A DNA stretch of 64,000 nt from Schistocerca nitens (taxonomy: Eukaryota > Arthropoda > Insecta > Orthoptera > Acrididae). The stretch is from NCBI RefSeq assembly GCF_023898315.1, contig NC_064619.1, forward strand, positions 298,010,150 through 298,074,149, written 5' to 3'. The notes below the pieces were generated by a model. It saw only the letters and a program-made list of their open reading frames with translations, searched no databases and was not told the DNA's origin. The translations under genes and the position numbers were made by a program. This document shows, piece after piece, positions 43,179 through 55,660 of the stretch (position 1 is the first letter of the stretch; the number at the start of each line of letters is the position of its first letter).

Positions 43179-43757
43179 TATGGAATAAAACAGTCACCGG
43201 TTGCGGAAAGTAATATTCAAAAACTCTTGACCCCGTTTCAAAAATGGCTCTGTGCACTATGGGACTTAACTTCTGAGGTCATCAGTCGCCTAGAACTTAG
43301 AACTAATTAAACCTAACTAACCTAAGGACATCACACGCATCCATGCCCGAGGCAGGATTCGAACCTGCGACCGTAGCGGTCGCTCGGCTACAGACTGTAG
43401 CGCCTAGAACCGCACGGCCTCTCCGGCCGGCGACCCCGTTTCAATCCATATAACTGGGCCTTTTTCAGAAGTCTTATTACGTTTTATATGTTGACCATGT
43501 TGTGCCGCCAACAGCCTTAGTCGTAATTAAAATTGACAATCGTAAAAACATCCGTCTGGCTTTGTCATGCAGGCGGCTGCTTTTAAGATTGTCAGTTTTA
43601 ATTGCGACTGAGCTTATTGACGGCACATCATGGTCAGCATGTAAAACGTAATAAGACTTCTGAAGAAGTCTTATTTATATGGGCTGAAAGCTATGTCAAG
43701 AGCTTTTGACTACTACCTTCCGCAACTGGTGGCTGTTTTCATTCCATACATATATTA
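43179..43757. repeat. Foldback element interrupted by a SINE
   Basis: Arms: 43179-43240 plus 43444-43560 on the left and ~43580-43757 on the right. Shared text includes 'taaaacagtcaccggttgcg', 'cagaagtcttattacgtttt' and 'gtaattaaaattgacaatc' with complements on the right. The SINE at 43241-43431 lies in the left arm, so its insertion is later. Confidence 0.8.
43241..43431 (-). repeat. tRNA-headed SINE inside a foldback arm
   Basis: Reverse copy. A perfect 12-bp duplication gaccccgtttca lies at 43229-43240 and 43432-43443. The 3' end lacks the usual 'ggttcaaatggctctgagc' spelling (has 'aaatggctctgtgcac'). Confidence 0.92.
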
Positions 43758-43954
43758 CATTTGTATAGTTGCTGCTGTAGCCATGCTTAAGATTCTATAA
43801 TTTTATCACAGTTGGCAACATAATTATTCCACTTAAGATTTGTAACATGTCATCTGATTACATAAATGAGGACAAAAGTTAAGGTATATAAACTCGACAG
43901 AAGAGGACTCAACACTTGAAACATTTACGCTAATGTATGTATTCATCACATCAA

Positions 43955-44137
43955 AAAATGGTTCAAATGGCTCTGAGCACTATGGGACTTAACATCTGAG
44001 GTCATCAGTCCCCTAGAACTTAGAACTACTTAAACCTAACTAACCTAAGGACATCACACACATCCATGCCCGAGGCAGGATTCGAACCTGCGACCGTAGC
44101 GGTCTCGCGGTTCCAGACTGACGCGCCTAGAACCGGC
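43955..44137 (-). repeat. tRNA-headed SINE, 5' shortened
   Basis: Reverse copy. A perfect 13-bp duplication ttcatcacatcaa lies at 43942-43954 and 44138-44150. The head lacks its outermost ~15 bases, so this copy was 5' truncated at insertion. Confidence 0.92.
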
Positions 44138-44452
44138 TTCATCACATCAACCAAAGACCTCCACAATGCTTTAAAGCATCTTCCGAAATAACAGTGCTGT
44201 GTTATTTGTACTTCGAAATACTGTTTCTGTTTTTGCTCCATGTCCTTTCCACCTTGTAGTTTCCAGACACCATTTTCGTTTACAAAACGTAACAGTGTAT
44301 GTATGTTGCATCAGGACAGAGAAAGGAGTCTGTGACCACTGGAGGTATTCTGTCTCAGTTGTTTCATTTTCGCGTTCACATTTACGTTTAGTTTTTAGCC
44401 AAAAACCTCCCCAAAACCGTGACCTGAAACAGTGTTTTGTATCTCTACTACA

Positions 44453-44600
44453 CAATGGCACAGGTTACCCCAAAGTCTTAACAAAACACACACAGGTCGT
44501 ATTAACATATATAAATCCACCTGATTATGGAGATTTAAATCTTTGAAACGCTTTGTGGATATAAATAAGCAGTGACTGTTGACCATAAACTTGTTTCATT
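44453..44600 (-). repeat. Repeat arm matching 43085-43150 in inverted orientation
   Basis: The complement of 44530-44590 ('cagtcactgcttatttatat' then 'ccacaaagcgtttcaa') matches 43098-43146. The two may be ends of one larger inverted-repeat element enclosing 43.1-44.6 kb, or two copies of one repeat. Confidence 0.5.
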
Positions 44601-44714
44601 TGAAACGTAACTTTATTTCTTTTTTTATTGAGGTGATAATAAAACTTTGACTATCTCTTGTATGAAATTGTTATGAAGCTGAGGGAGTGCGTTACCTGTA
44701 CAATCTCGCCACAG

Positions 44715-44838
44715 GTGCTGGTCTGGAAACGAGATGGCTCTGGAGGCTACGCGCGTGGCCATGAAGTCGGACCCTCGTCTCGAGGTGACGCTGCCGCACC
44801 ACGCCTCGCCTCAGCTGCTGAACACTCTCTTCCAGTGA
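44715..44838 (+). CDS. UROC1: Urocanate hydratase, last coding exon
   Basis: The exon begins after 'caatctcgccacag', completes the split Arg codon and reads CWSGNEMALEATRVAMKSDP-RLEVTLPHHASPQLLNTLFQ, then TGA at 44836-44838. CWSGN directly after GVARR is the conserved C-terminal junction of urocanases, and the '..PR.EVTLPH' ending is also typical. Stop position and frame agree with a full-length C-terminus. No canonical AATAAA was seen between the stop and about 46270, so the poly(A) site is unassigned. Confidence 0.93.
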
Positions 44839-45334
44839 CCTGTGCCGCCAGGACTACCTCATCGGTGTTCAGCTCACTCTATGCTTCCTCTCACTAATTG
44901 TCAGAAATGTGACACTCATATTCCTCTGATACATGTGTAATTTGTCATTGCTTTCTTAATCGATTGTGATTTAAAGAGGAAATATGTCTGTATGTGAAGA
45001 ATTATCTCGCAGCAGCGCTGTGGTATGGTTACTGAGCTTTTTGATACTGTACTCGTGATGGTTTCTCTTGTTGTGAGTTCGTTCGTGCAACAGTAATTTT
45101 TATCACATTTTCTTCTGGTTCCCTCTTCTGAGTTTTGGTTTGCTCTTTTGTCTTTCCGGTGCGATGACTCAAATATCTGGTCTCATATATCGAGGGGTTT
45201 TAAAGAGATTTATCCGATATCAAACGACTGTATCTCCTACATGAATTACAGCTGTATCAGTGTTCTTTCTCGTTTAACTCCCGTACTGTTCTTCCAGTAC
45301 TTATTTTAATGTCAGTGACAAAAGATTGAGAGAC
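44839..45334 (+). other. Probable urocanase 3' UTR and flank
   Basis: Follows the urocanase stop codon with no further exon. The length of the UTR cannot be fixed from sequence. Confidence 0.4.
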
Positions 45335-45880
45335 AAGTCATCATCCGATAGCTTTTACAAAGCATGAAACTTCTGCCATCTACTATCCTATTTCTTCCAA
45401 AATATTTAAAGTCGTTGTTAATATGTCAACTTTTACAAGTCATACAGTTTCTGCCAACTACTTTGCCACTTGTTCCAAACATTCCACTACCCGGTAGCTT
45501 TTTGAAAACATGAAGTTTCTGCCAATTACTTCGCTATTTGATCCAAAATATTTAATCTCGTTGCTAGCCTGTTAGCTGTAACAAAGCATGAGGTTTCTGC
45601 CAACTACTTTGCTGATTGTTCCAAATTGCTTTGCAAACCACGAAATTTCTGCCAGCTTTGCTCATTAACCCCTTTGTTAGCCTGTTATCTGTAACAAGGC
45701 ATAAGGTTTCTACAACAACTTTGCTGATTGTTCCAATGCTTTTCAAGCCACGAAATTTCTGCTAGCTAACCCCTTTGTTAGCGTTTTATCTGTAACAAAG
45801 CATAAGGTTTCTACAACAACTTTGCTGATTATTCCAATGCTTTTCAAGCCACGAAATTTCTGCTAGCTTTGCTCATTGCT
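45335..45880 (+). repeat. Degenerate ~100-110-bp tandem repeat downstream of urocanase
   Basis: Three clear units (about 45561-45672, 45673-45773, 45774-45880) share 'ctgtaacaaagcat.aggttt', 'tttgctgattgttcca' and 'ccacgaaatttctg'. More diverged units extend left to ~45335 with a half-period 'catgaa.tttctgcca' phrase. The unit length varies by small indels. Confidence 0.82.
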
Positions 45881-47403
45881 CCAGATTATATCATTTCGGT
45901 GACACACATGTATCAGAAGAAGACCATAAATATATCAACTGTCCAATTAATTTCGCCTGCGAGTTCTCTTCCAAATCAAAAACTTTTTTTTTATTATATA
46001 AACTATATGTTGCTTCTTGTTATGAAGAAGTGACGCTTTTATTTTGTTCACTTTTGCTGTCATTGTTTTATTATGTCCAGATATATACACAACTAAGTCT
46101 CTCTTACCTCGTGACATACGAAGATGGAGAGTGATGCTGCTGTCTATGCTTCGCTGATTTTGTAAGATGGAGCGGCGTCTTTCTTAATTTTAGGCGAATT
46201 TACTAATATGAACGTTGACGCTCTTGGGCACAAACTGGCTTCAATCAAACAAATTGTCTGGAAAAGTGGAAATAAAAAAATTCGGAGTGGTATATGAAGG
46301 AGTATCCATATGGGACTAATGCTTTGAATTTACGCGGAATCGCCTATTTTCAGTATTTGACGCAACCCCCAATAAATAGGGTGTTTCACAATTTCTGTTA
46401 GATGCTTCTAGGACATTTAGGGGGGACATAGTATGCAAAGTTTCGAAGAAGAATCCGTTACCGGAAATGTACCGTGTTGCTGTAAAATAAATCTGAAGAT
46501 CGAATCACTTTTAAATCTCTCGGTTCATTGAACAAACATAGCGGACACAATGAGCTCTGACCCGGGTAATGAACAGGAGCCCATGGCATGGGCAGTGTTC
46601 CGAGTAGTCTTCGTCGGGTTCTCCTCTATGTGACAAAGGACGTCATCTCCGAAGTCGGGAGTACAGCGCACCACATCCAGTCCTCTTACATAGGTCCAAA
46701 CGTACCACTTTGAGGCTTTGTTGCAGTCGGTCGAAAATGTTACTTGATGTCTTAATTACAACAGGGACTGACTCTTCTCAGTTAGTATGAGTACCGCGAG
46801 GCCGGAAATTTGAAAGTAAGCCGTTCTTCATAAACTGTACAGTTCCGAAGTTGAGTTCCTTATAAAAACTTTATCTAGCAAGTCCCCTCAACAACCTGCA
46901 GAAGCCTGTTATAGGAATTATGAATACCCTATATAATTGTAGGGGCGCGTACTTTTATTGAAAGGAAAACACACTTAGCGCCACTAGACATGTCGCATTT
47001 TCACAAAGTATTATTTAGTAATCAATCACTTCTCGCCGTATTCAGTGAAAAGCCACATCCTCCCATCATTCACAGCTCACACATCAGCTTCTCTATGATC
47101 ATAAATCTCTTGTAGAAACTCAACAACTTTAACCATTTGGAATCACACGTTTTTTACCCCGCCTCCATACACATCTCTTTCCCTATTTTCACACATTCTA
47201 TGTCCAGAAAACGCTACACCAAACGTTTTCTGTGCTCTCCCTCCTTCCACTTTCCTACAACTGTCCGTTCCTCTGATTTTACCCAGATATTAATCTCCCT
47301 GGGCACAGCACCCATACGGCAGAAAATGGACATGTATAAAACATACATAAACACAAATTTACGTGTTTCAGGTAGCACAGATATTAAAGAAAAAAAGAGA
47401 AAA
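45881..47403. other. Intergenic spacer
   Basis: No gene seen. At 46379 the phrase 'gggtgtttcacaatttct' looks like a DNA-transposon end, but no matching inverted end was found. AATAAA occurs near 46271. Confidence 0.35.
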
Positions 47404-47405
47404 TA

Positions 47406-48320
47406 CGAGGGTAATCCCAAAAGTAAGGTCTCCTATTTTTTTATAAGTACATAGACCTGTTTATTTCTACAATGGTTTACATCTGTTTAGAGCTTGAACA
47501 TTTAACTATTTTTCGACATAATCACCATTTCTGTCGATGCATTTTTGTAGACGCTGTGGCAGTTTTTGTATGCCCATGTCATACCAAGTCGCCGCCTTGC
47601 TGTTCAGAAAGTTATGAATTGGCATGATTGGTGCTTTGTCTCAGGCGTAAAGTGGTATGCCCAGGTTTCGTCACCCGTGACAACTGAGTCCAGAAAGTTG
47701 TCCTGTTCGGCTGCAAGGCGGTGAAGAAACGCGCGGCAAGCATCAACTCGCTGCAGCATGTCGTCCTCAGTCAGCAAGCGTGGCACCTATCTTGCGCACA
47801 CCTTCCGGTAGTTCAATTTTTCCATCAAAATTCTGTGAGCAGTGCTTCGGGAAACCTCAGGAACCAATGTGCAGAGGTCACCCAGGGTGATCCGCCGATC
47901 TTCACGCATGCTTTGGTCAACCTTCAACACTGTCTCCTCAGAAATTGACGGTCTCCCGCTCCTTTCTTCGTCGTGAATTTCGGTCCGACCAGCTGCAAAC
48001 GCTCTACACCACTTACGAACATTTTTGACATCCATGCACGACTCATCATACACTTCCGTCAAGTGGCGGTGGATTTCAATCGGCGCAGTGCCCTCTCCGT
48101 TCAAAAAGCGAATAAATGCGTGCAGTTCGCACTTGGCGGTAACATCCAACGGGAGCTCCGTTCTCAACGGCTGGCAAGCCAAAACCGCGCCTCAGCGCGG
48201 CGGCGTGCGCATGTTTACACACAGCGCGTGAAGCACTCTTATAAGTGTGACCAACTGCCACACAAACAGAGTTCTGTACTTATAAAAAAATAGGAGATCT
48301 TGCTTTTGTGATTACCCTTG
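47406..48320 (-). mobile_element. Mariner element with internal deletion
   Basis: ~45-bp inverted repeats ('cgagggtaatcccaaaagta' left; right end complement 'caagggtaatcacaaaagc'), TA outside (47404-47405, 48321-48322), 915 bp. The transposase N-terminus and its extreme C-terminus are in place, but the stretch with the second and third catalytic residues is missing, so it depends on a helper. Confidence 0.93.
47490..48182 (-). pseudogene. Mariner transposase with internal deletion
   Basis: N-terminus 'CELHAFIRFLNGEGTAPIEI' and 'DVKNVRKWCRAFAAGRTEIH' (paired HTH), then 'DEERSGRPSISEETV' and 'LVPEVSRSTAHRILMEKLNY'. A frame change follows near 47787. 'DSVVTGDETWAYHFTPETKH' has the first catalytic Asp. 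After 'QSCQ' the sequence jumps to a terminal segment ending 'QKCIDRNGDYVEK' and stop. Roughly 130-150 codons including DNARPH- and PPYSPD-type blocks are absent. Confidence 0.9.
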
Positions 48321-48322
48321 TA

Positions 48323-51300
48323 TATAATTAACACGACAGAAAAATTATGTCACGAAATGAAGATAGAAACACTATGTAAATTTTAGCTTACGCATTGGAC
48401 TACAAAGTTTTTATTTTCAAAATAACCATTTTGCAACAATTTATAACTTTTGGGTACTCTTTAATTTCACATTTAGGATCAAAGTTTTTATTTCCCTTTC
48501 ACAAACTCTCAATTAACTTCCACAGGACGCACGACACACACAGAGACGATAGTTAAGCTCTTCCCATACTTTTACGAGCACATCTGTAGTTAATGCACTC
48601 GCTGCTGTCGCTAATGCAACGTGGAAATTCACACAAAGCTGTTGATAGGGGAAGGATATACGAGTATTTCACAAACCCCTACGCAAAGCTCACATACGGT
48701 GAGATCAGGCGACCCTGAGGACGAATTCTGCAATATGAGATCCATAGACCCCTTACTCTGTAGGAGTTGCAGCGGCGTTCTCTAGACGAAAAGTTGTGAT
48801 TGAAGTCGAGAATGAGAAATGTCATCTCGACTGGGTGCATACTGGGCAATGAACAAGCGATCGTGCTGGTTGTCACAGGGAGACCCTGACTGCCAGCTTA
48901 CAACTGGCATCAAGGTGTACTCTTAACAAAAGACCGCGGCTATTCGCCATCGCCGATTCCCTTCAAATTTATGGTATATTCAGGGCAAGACCAGAAATGA
49001 ATGTGACGAGCGTGGGAGCCCCAGATGGCCAAGCTTTGAGAAAAAAAATAGCAATTTTGAACGGGGGCGGCGAGGCTTGAACCGTTTATGTTGATGTATT
49101 TTCCAGGAAGTGTTTGGCGCAGTGGAAAGATTAAAGAACAGCAGTTTGAGGGTCAAAGGGTCCAGTATGTATGGGGAAACCATTTTATGTTTCTTTATTT
49201 CCAGTTTTTACGTTACTTACACTGCAAATAAACCAAAATAGTGCTCAATATATTGTATTAGTTAATGTTTTCATAATAAGTATGAAAAGGAAAGGGATAG
49301 GATAAATCGAGATTGCAAACAATGTCCCGGGAAGCGATTTTACGGCGTACACCAGAACTTCGTATATAAAACTAGTCGATGATATACGAGTGCTGGGATG
49401 ATACTCATCCTAAAAAAGGTAGCATTAATTTTCTCGGCGTTTTGCTCACGTTATAAACGCCACATTTTTACAATTACATCGTCATTTTAAAGTTTCTATA
49501 GGGAAACAAACCTGGTTCACATTAATGGAAGATTCTCTATCATCGTTTGGCAACAGACCACGCACTACGCAAATTTTCTCCAAATTTGGCTACCATAGCT
49601 GGTGATGTACAATGGAATGTATTTTGATGCAGTCTTCTCAAAGCTCAAACTGAAACTTATGGAATACGAAGTCCTGTACGTTTTAATTACTATGTATTCG
49701 TGAAGTGTTAGTTGCGGAGTCCTCATGGATGCAATCCTTTCTCGGAAATTTATTTACAATCCAAAATTTTCCTTTACCTCACATCTACAATACTCACTTC
49801 CATTTCTGGCCTAGTCATGCAGATACCATAAAGTTCCCATACAATACGTTTAACATGACTCAAAGTTTGTATCTTCATATACTTAGTAGCTATAGTTCTG
49901 TGAAATCGGATGAATCTTTTTGAAAAATGCTCTATTTCCCAATAGAGTTCGCTTAACATAGCCGACCAACTAGACCGAATTCTACGTAATAAAAAGCATC
50001 TTGAACCCAAAGCGACGATCCATATAATCTTCACGATCTCACAGACAATACTATCTACTCATTAATTCTCAGCACTGGCAAAGCTGCCGAATTAAAAATA
50101 TCATTCAGCTCTTAAGTATCATTTACTATAGACATACAAAAACGACTGTTAGTTAAACACCTTTCTGTCTCCGACATTTACAGTATTAGTGATCGCGTGA
50201 GTCCGAGTTAGCTTTAGCAGATAAGAACTGGCAGCTCTAGCGGTTATCAAGCAGTATCTGAGTAAATTTTACTCGATATCTGGGTAATCCAGTTGGTGAG
50301 ATAAAGGACTTAGCGTCGCTCTCGACGTTTGTCCCTCGTCGATTCCAATATCTTAAGAGATTCTTTGACAGATTTACTCTGCTCTCTAGAAAGACGAAGT
50401 TTGTTTATATTTAATATGCGCTTACCCGTTGTGGAACTAACAGCATGTACAAAAGGGCGTCAGTTTTTTCGACTACAGCTGATAGCAAATCTCCTACCAC
50501 TTAGGATAGTATCAGTTACGTTCATTATGACTACTGCTTCCACCTCTCTGGTCGGACTGTTCTTGTCTCATAATTGTTGATAGTTCTAAAAGCAACTATG
50601 TGGAAGAAATAGCATACCTCTTTTATTAACAGAGACTGTACAATTTCGACTTTCTACATTTCAAATCACACAATAAATTTCATCAGTGTAATGAACAAAA
50701 TTCTACGATGTATAAAATATGCTGATCTGTCATAACAGTAGTATCCACACCTCTGTAGTACCTGGAGCTTTGCATGTCATGTTGAATCTATTAACAGATT
50801 GACCGCAACTTCGTTACCGTTATCTCTCAGCCGCTTTTACAGAGGAACCACATTTCAGACACGTTTGGAGGTTCCGAATTGTCGGTTTCGGACATCTCGT
50901 GTTTTAGATAAGAGAGCCAACACTTCATTTAGGTATTCTTTAAATGCAGTAATGCTATATTATTGGAAACTTGATATTTGCCAATTCCAACCTTTGAGGT
51001 CAAAAGTTCTTTGTGATGGCATTTCCTGTACACTTCCACACTTCCATACAAGCGAGCTGATCTCCAAGTGCATCTTCCTCTTTCTCACTCGATGTGGCCA
51101 CATGACAGCATTGATCATTCATCTGCAGCTCTGTGGTTACTGGTATATTCCAACACTTATCTCACTGTGATAACGCTTAAATATCTCCTGTAATCATTTT
51201 ATTTCTTAAAGTACAAGCAAGGACTTGAATCTGGGCTAGGTGAGTTTTTTATTGACTCTTCATTTTAAAGAACTAGGTTGAAGTTCGTCACATTTAAAAC

Positions 51301-54300
51301 TACACTGTCCAACACATTAGCAGATAAATGCTATTTTCTCAAAGACGCCGGAGCAAAAGAGGGAACAACTAAGGAGGCCAGTGCGTACTGAAGTTCGAAC
51401 CTCACACTATCGCCAGGGAACCACCACTGTTTTTCATAAATTACATGGGAATATTCCGGAACATGTGCGCTCAAAAAACTGCGAAGAATTTCGTGCTGAT
51501 GTCGTCGTAATGGTCTGATACTTATTTACAGTGACTAACAAGTATCAAAGATTATCAGCATTAATGGAAAGTAACTGTTATTACACTTGTGAAATACTGC
51601 ATAAGCCTTTACTCTGTGTTAAAACGACAAGCCTACCAGTTTCAGATAAGCCTACCAGTTTCATATCTCGACGTAACTGTTTACTAGAATCCTCTAAATT
51701 GTCTTCGACCCACGGTATTCACTTTTCCCTTCCAATCGCTAGTATCTCTCTCTTTCTCATACACACCACACGCAAATTTGTCATCTGTGTAACATCTCAC
51801 ACCGCCCTGTTGGCAGGGTTTCTGCTTATGTAAGTCTTAGTCAGCAAGTTCACTGTTCCATATGGATTTTCCACAACTCCTGTTGGAATTCTTTATTCCC
51901 TGTAATACAGTCATGTTTCGTCGATTCTACAGTTTTCAGATTATTTGTAGATAGTCATTTGAGAAGTTCTCGGCCTTCTGTTTTCCAGCAGTCATATTAA
52001 TCCACTAACGCATCTTCACCAAATTTTCATAAAAATGATTTGTTAAAGGAAGTGTTTCGTTCATGTCCGATATTATTTTAAACTAGTAGGTTTTCCGTTT
52101 GCATTCGCCTCCTTTCTACATCTGCTTAGTTTGTGACAGCAGTTTTTTTCTTAATTCCCACGCTTATTAGAACTACTTCTTATGATTTATCACTCCATTC
52201 CCAGTCTTATAGTTCCACCCTGATTCTCGTTTATAGCACTGATTTTCATCTCTGACCTTTTTTCGTGTTACAAACCCCTGTTAGTACCACTAACCTTCGT
52301 TCTAAGCCTCTTCTTAGTAATAATGTGAATACAGAAGTTTGCTACGTATAAAGGCAATGTCCTAAACAACAGTGCGTTTCATTAGACAATAACTTGTCAG
52401 TAAAGTCTCATTTCTAAGTCTCAAAATCGGAGTCCAGGTGTTAAGACTGTTACACTGATGTAGCCACAAGCTACATCCAGTTTCCATAATATAACCCTGA
52501 AGAACAGCCCCACATCCAGGTATCTCACAAATACGTGTTTCTACGCCCTTGAAACACAGCCTTTGGAGTTACTGTAGATTTAAACAAACATTTGTCTTGA
52601 ATTGTAGGTTACGCTAATAATAGAAATGGCAGTTTATTGCTGCCCACTCATTCAGTTTATCTGATGTTCAACTATTCTCAGTGAAGTGTACATTCAGTCA
52701 AATGATCCAATTTCATTTTGAGACAAGTACTATATGTCATATACCAGATGCATGGTGAGGGGATGTAAAACGGCTTTCGCAAGAAATGTGCTCAATCTTC
52801 GTTATTATAAATGTTCTTGAACTTCCTCTTTGTATTGATTCAATACATTGTCAGTTTGCTGTGTAAATATTTCTAAGCATTAAGTGTTAGTTGATTTTGT
52901 AAATCTTATTAAGAATGGGGAAAACTGTGACAACAAATAAATAAAAATCTTTATAAGAAAATATTTAAGCATTTTCTTGAAAACAGTTTCACATATCAAG
53001 AGAGCCAGAGCGATATCACCAATCTGTTTGCCACGAAAATATAACCTACCATCATTTAAGAAGTAGTTTAGTAAAACAGTGACAGCGTTGCCCTAAAACA
53101 AGGACCCAAACTACTTCCCGACCTCTTAATGGCAACAAAACAAACAAACAGACTGCAGCAAAATATGGTAACATAAATATATGTAAATATGGGCTGTGTA
53201 AAATCGATAGTTCAGTGCTATCAACACAAGATGCATGTACCACTTATATTAAGTCCGCGCAAGATGGAACCCTGTCTTGTCTGCGCGGAAAGGTCGGTCT
53301 TTACTCCGATCGCAAAGAACAGCCGTTAAGCAGGGTGAAAACGTGAGAACCATCGACATGAAAGAGCGTAATCTACTCAGTTCTAACAGGGCAGAACGAC
53401 CGTTGTGCCTCGCATTTCAGCTCGTAACGATAATGAAGCGCGTGAGAAACCAGTACAAGAGGTCACTCACTGCAACGAGCGAGTACTCTACCACCCAAAG
53501 TGACTACAGTACGAGATGGCTACCATGTAGTCTGTATGGCAGCGTAGCAGTCCGTACAGCTTTGTCCACGTATGTTCGAGCACTACAGCGGGTGTGGATC
53601 TGTCTACACAGACGCCCTCAGCTGTTTGCTAAGGACTGGACGTGGTGGTAAGCACGCCACTGCGTTGAGTGCCGTTGTCCAGGACCAACAAACGCCTCAG
53701 ACTGTAATGAGCACACGAACATCGTCGCTGACGAACTGAGTGTGAAAATACAATGTTTCTAGAAATGTTCCACATCAATCTGTCCTACAGGCCTTGACCA
53801 GTTTTGTACACTTTGGTAAACACTGAGTAGTTGCACAGTTGAACTCGCACACTACGTAACTCCAAGTGTTATGCTTAAGGGTACCATTGTACACGATGTG
53901 CGATGTGTGCTAATTGCTGGAGATCGTGTAACATAATACTAACCACTTGGCAACCGTTCTGCAGCTAATCAGTTAATTTTATTCACATGAATCCCTATTT
54001 GTGCTGTAGTTTCACAAATAGAAACGCGAACAATATGATTGCACATAACAAGAAGTTCAGTTTATGGAATAACGTGTTATTTAAATGCACCAGTTGACAC
54101 TGAATTTGATGATAATATAAAGGCAGCTGAAAATCCCATCTGCCAATTAGAGTTTCGGCCTAACTTAAGATTATATTACACCACAACTGAATCGATGAGT
54201 TGGAAAAGGGTCATTCCCACCTTTTTTCGAAATTACATTTACCGGAGATTACTGATCTTTCTATCTGTACGCATCGGTTGATAGAACAAGTGATCATGTT

Positions 54301-55660
54301 CAGTCAAAAGAAGCGCTCATTAGAAGGGTATTGAGTTGGAAAAGGGTCTTGTCCATATAGACAAAGAAAAAGAAGAACAAACTAGACGATACAACGGAAA
54401 TTCTACAATACATACCTGACGAGCAGAAACCATTTTATAACAGTATGTGCCAAGACCGCGACGGATGGACGAGATAGAGGTGAGGTATACCCACAACTAT
54501 TTGTTTTGATATGTTTTGCTTGTGGCTGTATTTGGTAACATTATGAATAAACCTGTGCGCTCATAATACACTCTTTTGTTACTGTAGTGATATCAACATT
54601 ATATACTTGCATAACAGAATCCTTCCGCTGCAAACAAAAGGCTATTGCATCATCATAATCATAATCAGGTTCGTAAAGAGGTCATCTCCAGTTCATTCAA
54701 ACACGAATACTGACCACATTCGATGGTTAAAGCGTCTTGTAATGGTGTAAATTGCTTCAGCCTGGGTCCAACTGCTATATGGCATCTCCATGACACCCTG
54801 CTTAAACCTTTTGTGTAGTAAAACATTTTCTTGTCTCTCCTGGAAATATTTACTTTCTGGACATGACGCTTTCTTCAAGTCACCGATACAAATATGACAG
54901 TTGCTCACAGTAGTTCACAATAGAAAAATAATCACCTCCCTTACCACACGCCCCGTTACAAAAATTAAAGCAAAGGAACCGATTTCACATACCGAATTTG
55001 TGATGTGGCGATACGCTACATTTGACCGAGTCATTGGAAAGTGCTCGCCGCTGCGTCATGAGTTTCATCAGTGATATGTACGTCACGAGCAATGGTGAGA
55101 GAGTTATCCGTCCACCAGCGATTAAAAAGGCGGTTCACACTGGACGCCAACGGAACGAAATGAAGGCAACGCCGCCATCAGATGGAGGTGTGTTCACTCT
55201 AGGCGGACCGACAAGACGTCATTTCGCTTAACACAGTCATCCAGCGGTAAAAGTGAGCTTGTGAGACAAAACACAAAAAGTCAGAATATAGTAGCAGAAT
55301 TAAGAAACTAGCAACGATAAAGGTTATTAGCACCCAAAGCAAAATTCCAAACTGATATTCTTTACTCAGGTTGTATGGCAAATTTTTCACTCTGCTGAGA
55401 TGTGAAAGTAAAGGAAAAGTGTCGTCCAAGCATTTTAAGACGTCGATATTTATTTGCTCGACGAAATTTATGCCTGCAAACGCATCAAACAGTATAAAGA
55501 AGGCTACGCAAAGAGCCTTTTCATCTTATCCACTGTGTTTTATTTTCTGTCTGTGCGCCAAATAACTTCAAAAACAACTGTTATTTTCTCTCTCAGCAAA
55601 TCTTCCTTTTCAATTGCTAAAAAAACTTTATGTGGATAATAGTTTAATTTGTTTCTTCGT
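48323..55660. other. Long AT-rich intergenic stretch without recognisable features
   Basis: About 7.3 kb were read on both strands without finding an exon, transposon end, SINE or RNA gene I can support. A 124-codon frame at 53277-53651 and a 123-codon frame at 50799-51170 have no known motif and lack splice or poly(A) context. A CpG-richer patch lies at 53240-53700. The segment 55020-55240 has 'ttcacactgg' near 55135 and 'ttcactctag' near 55193 but no convincing inverted ends. Confidence 0.4.

Larger units (their letters stand above)
26895..44714 (+). other. Urocanase last intron (17.8 kb), transposon-filled
   Basis: It runs from GTGGGT at 26895 to ACAG at 44711-44714 and interrupts an Arg codon after its second base. 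Nearly every transposon class in the window lands here without breaking the flanking exons. Retention of an open frame across both ends implies that the gene is under selection despite intron growth. Confidence 0.85.

Noticed and set aside
45335-45880. CRISPR-like array
   Set aside because: Units are ~100 bp, degenerate and without distinct spacers; the setting is a eukaryotic genome.
53277-53651. 124-codon protein gene
   Set aside because: No recognised motif, no splice or poly(A) context, composition like the surroundings; probably chance.
55020-55240. Small DNA transposon with 'ttcacactgg' ends
   Set aside because: Only a ~10-base weak similarity between candidate ends; no duplication or coding remnant.
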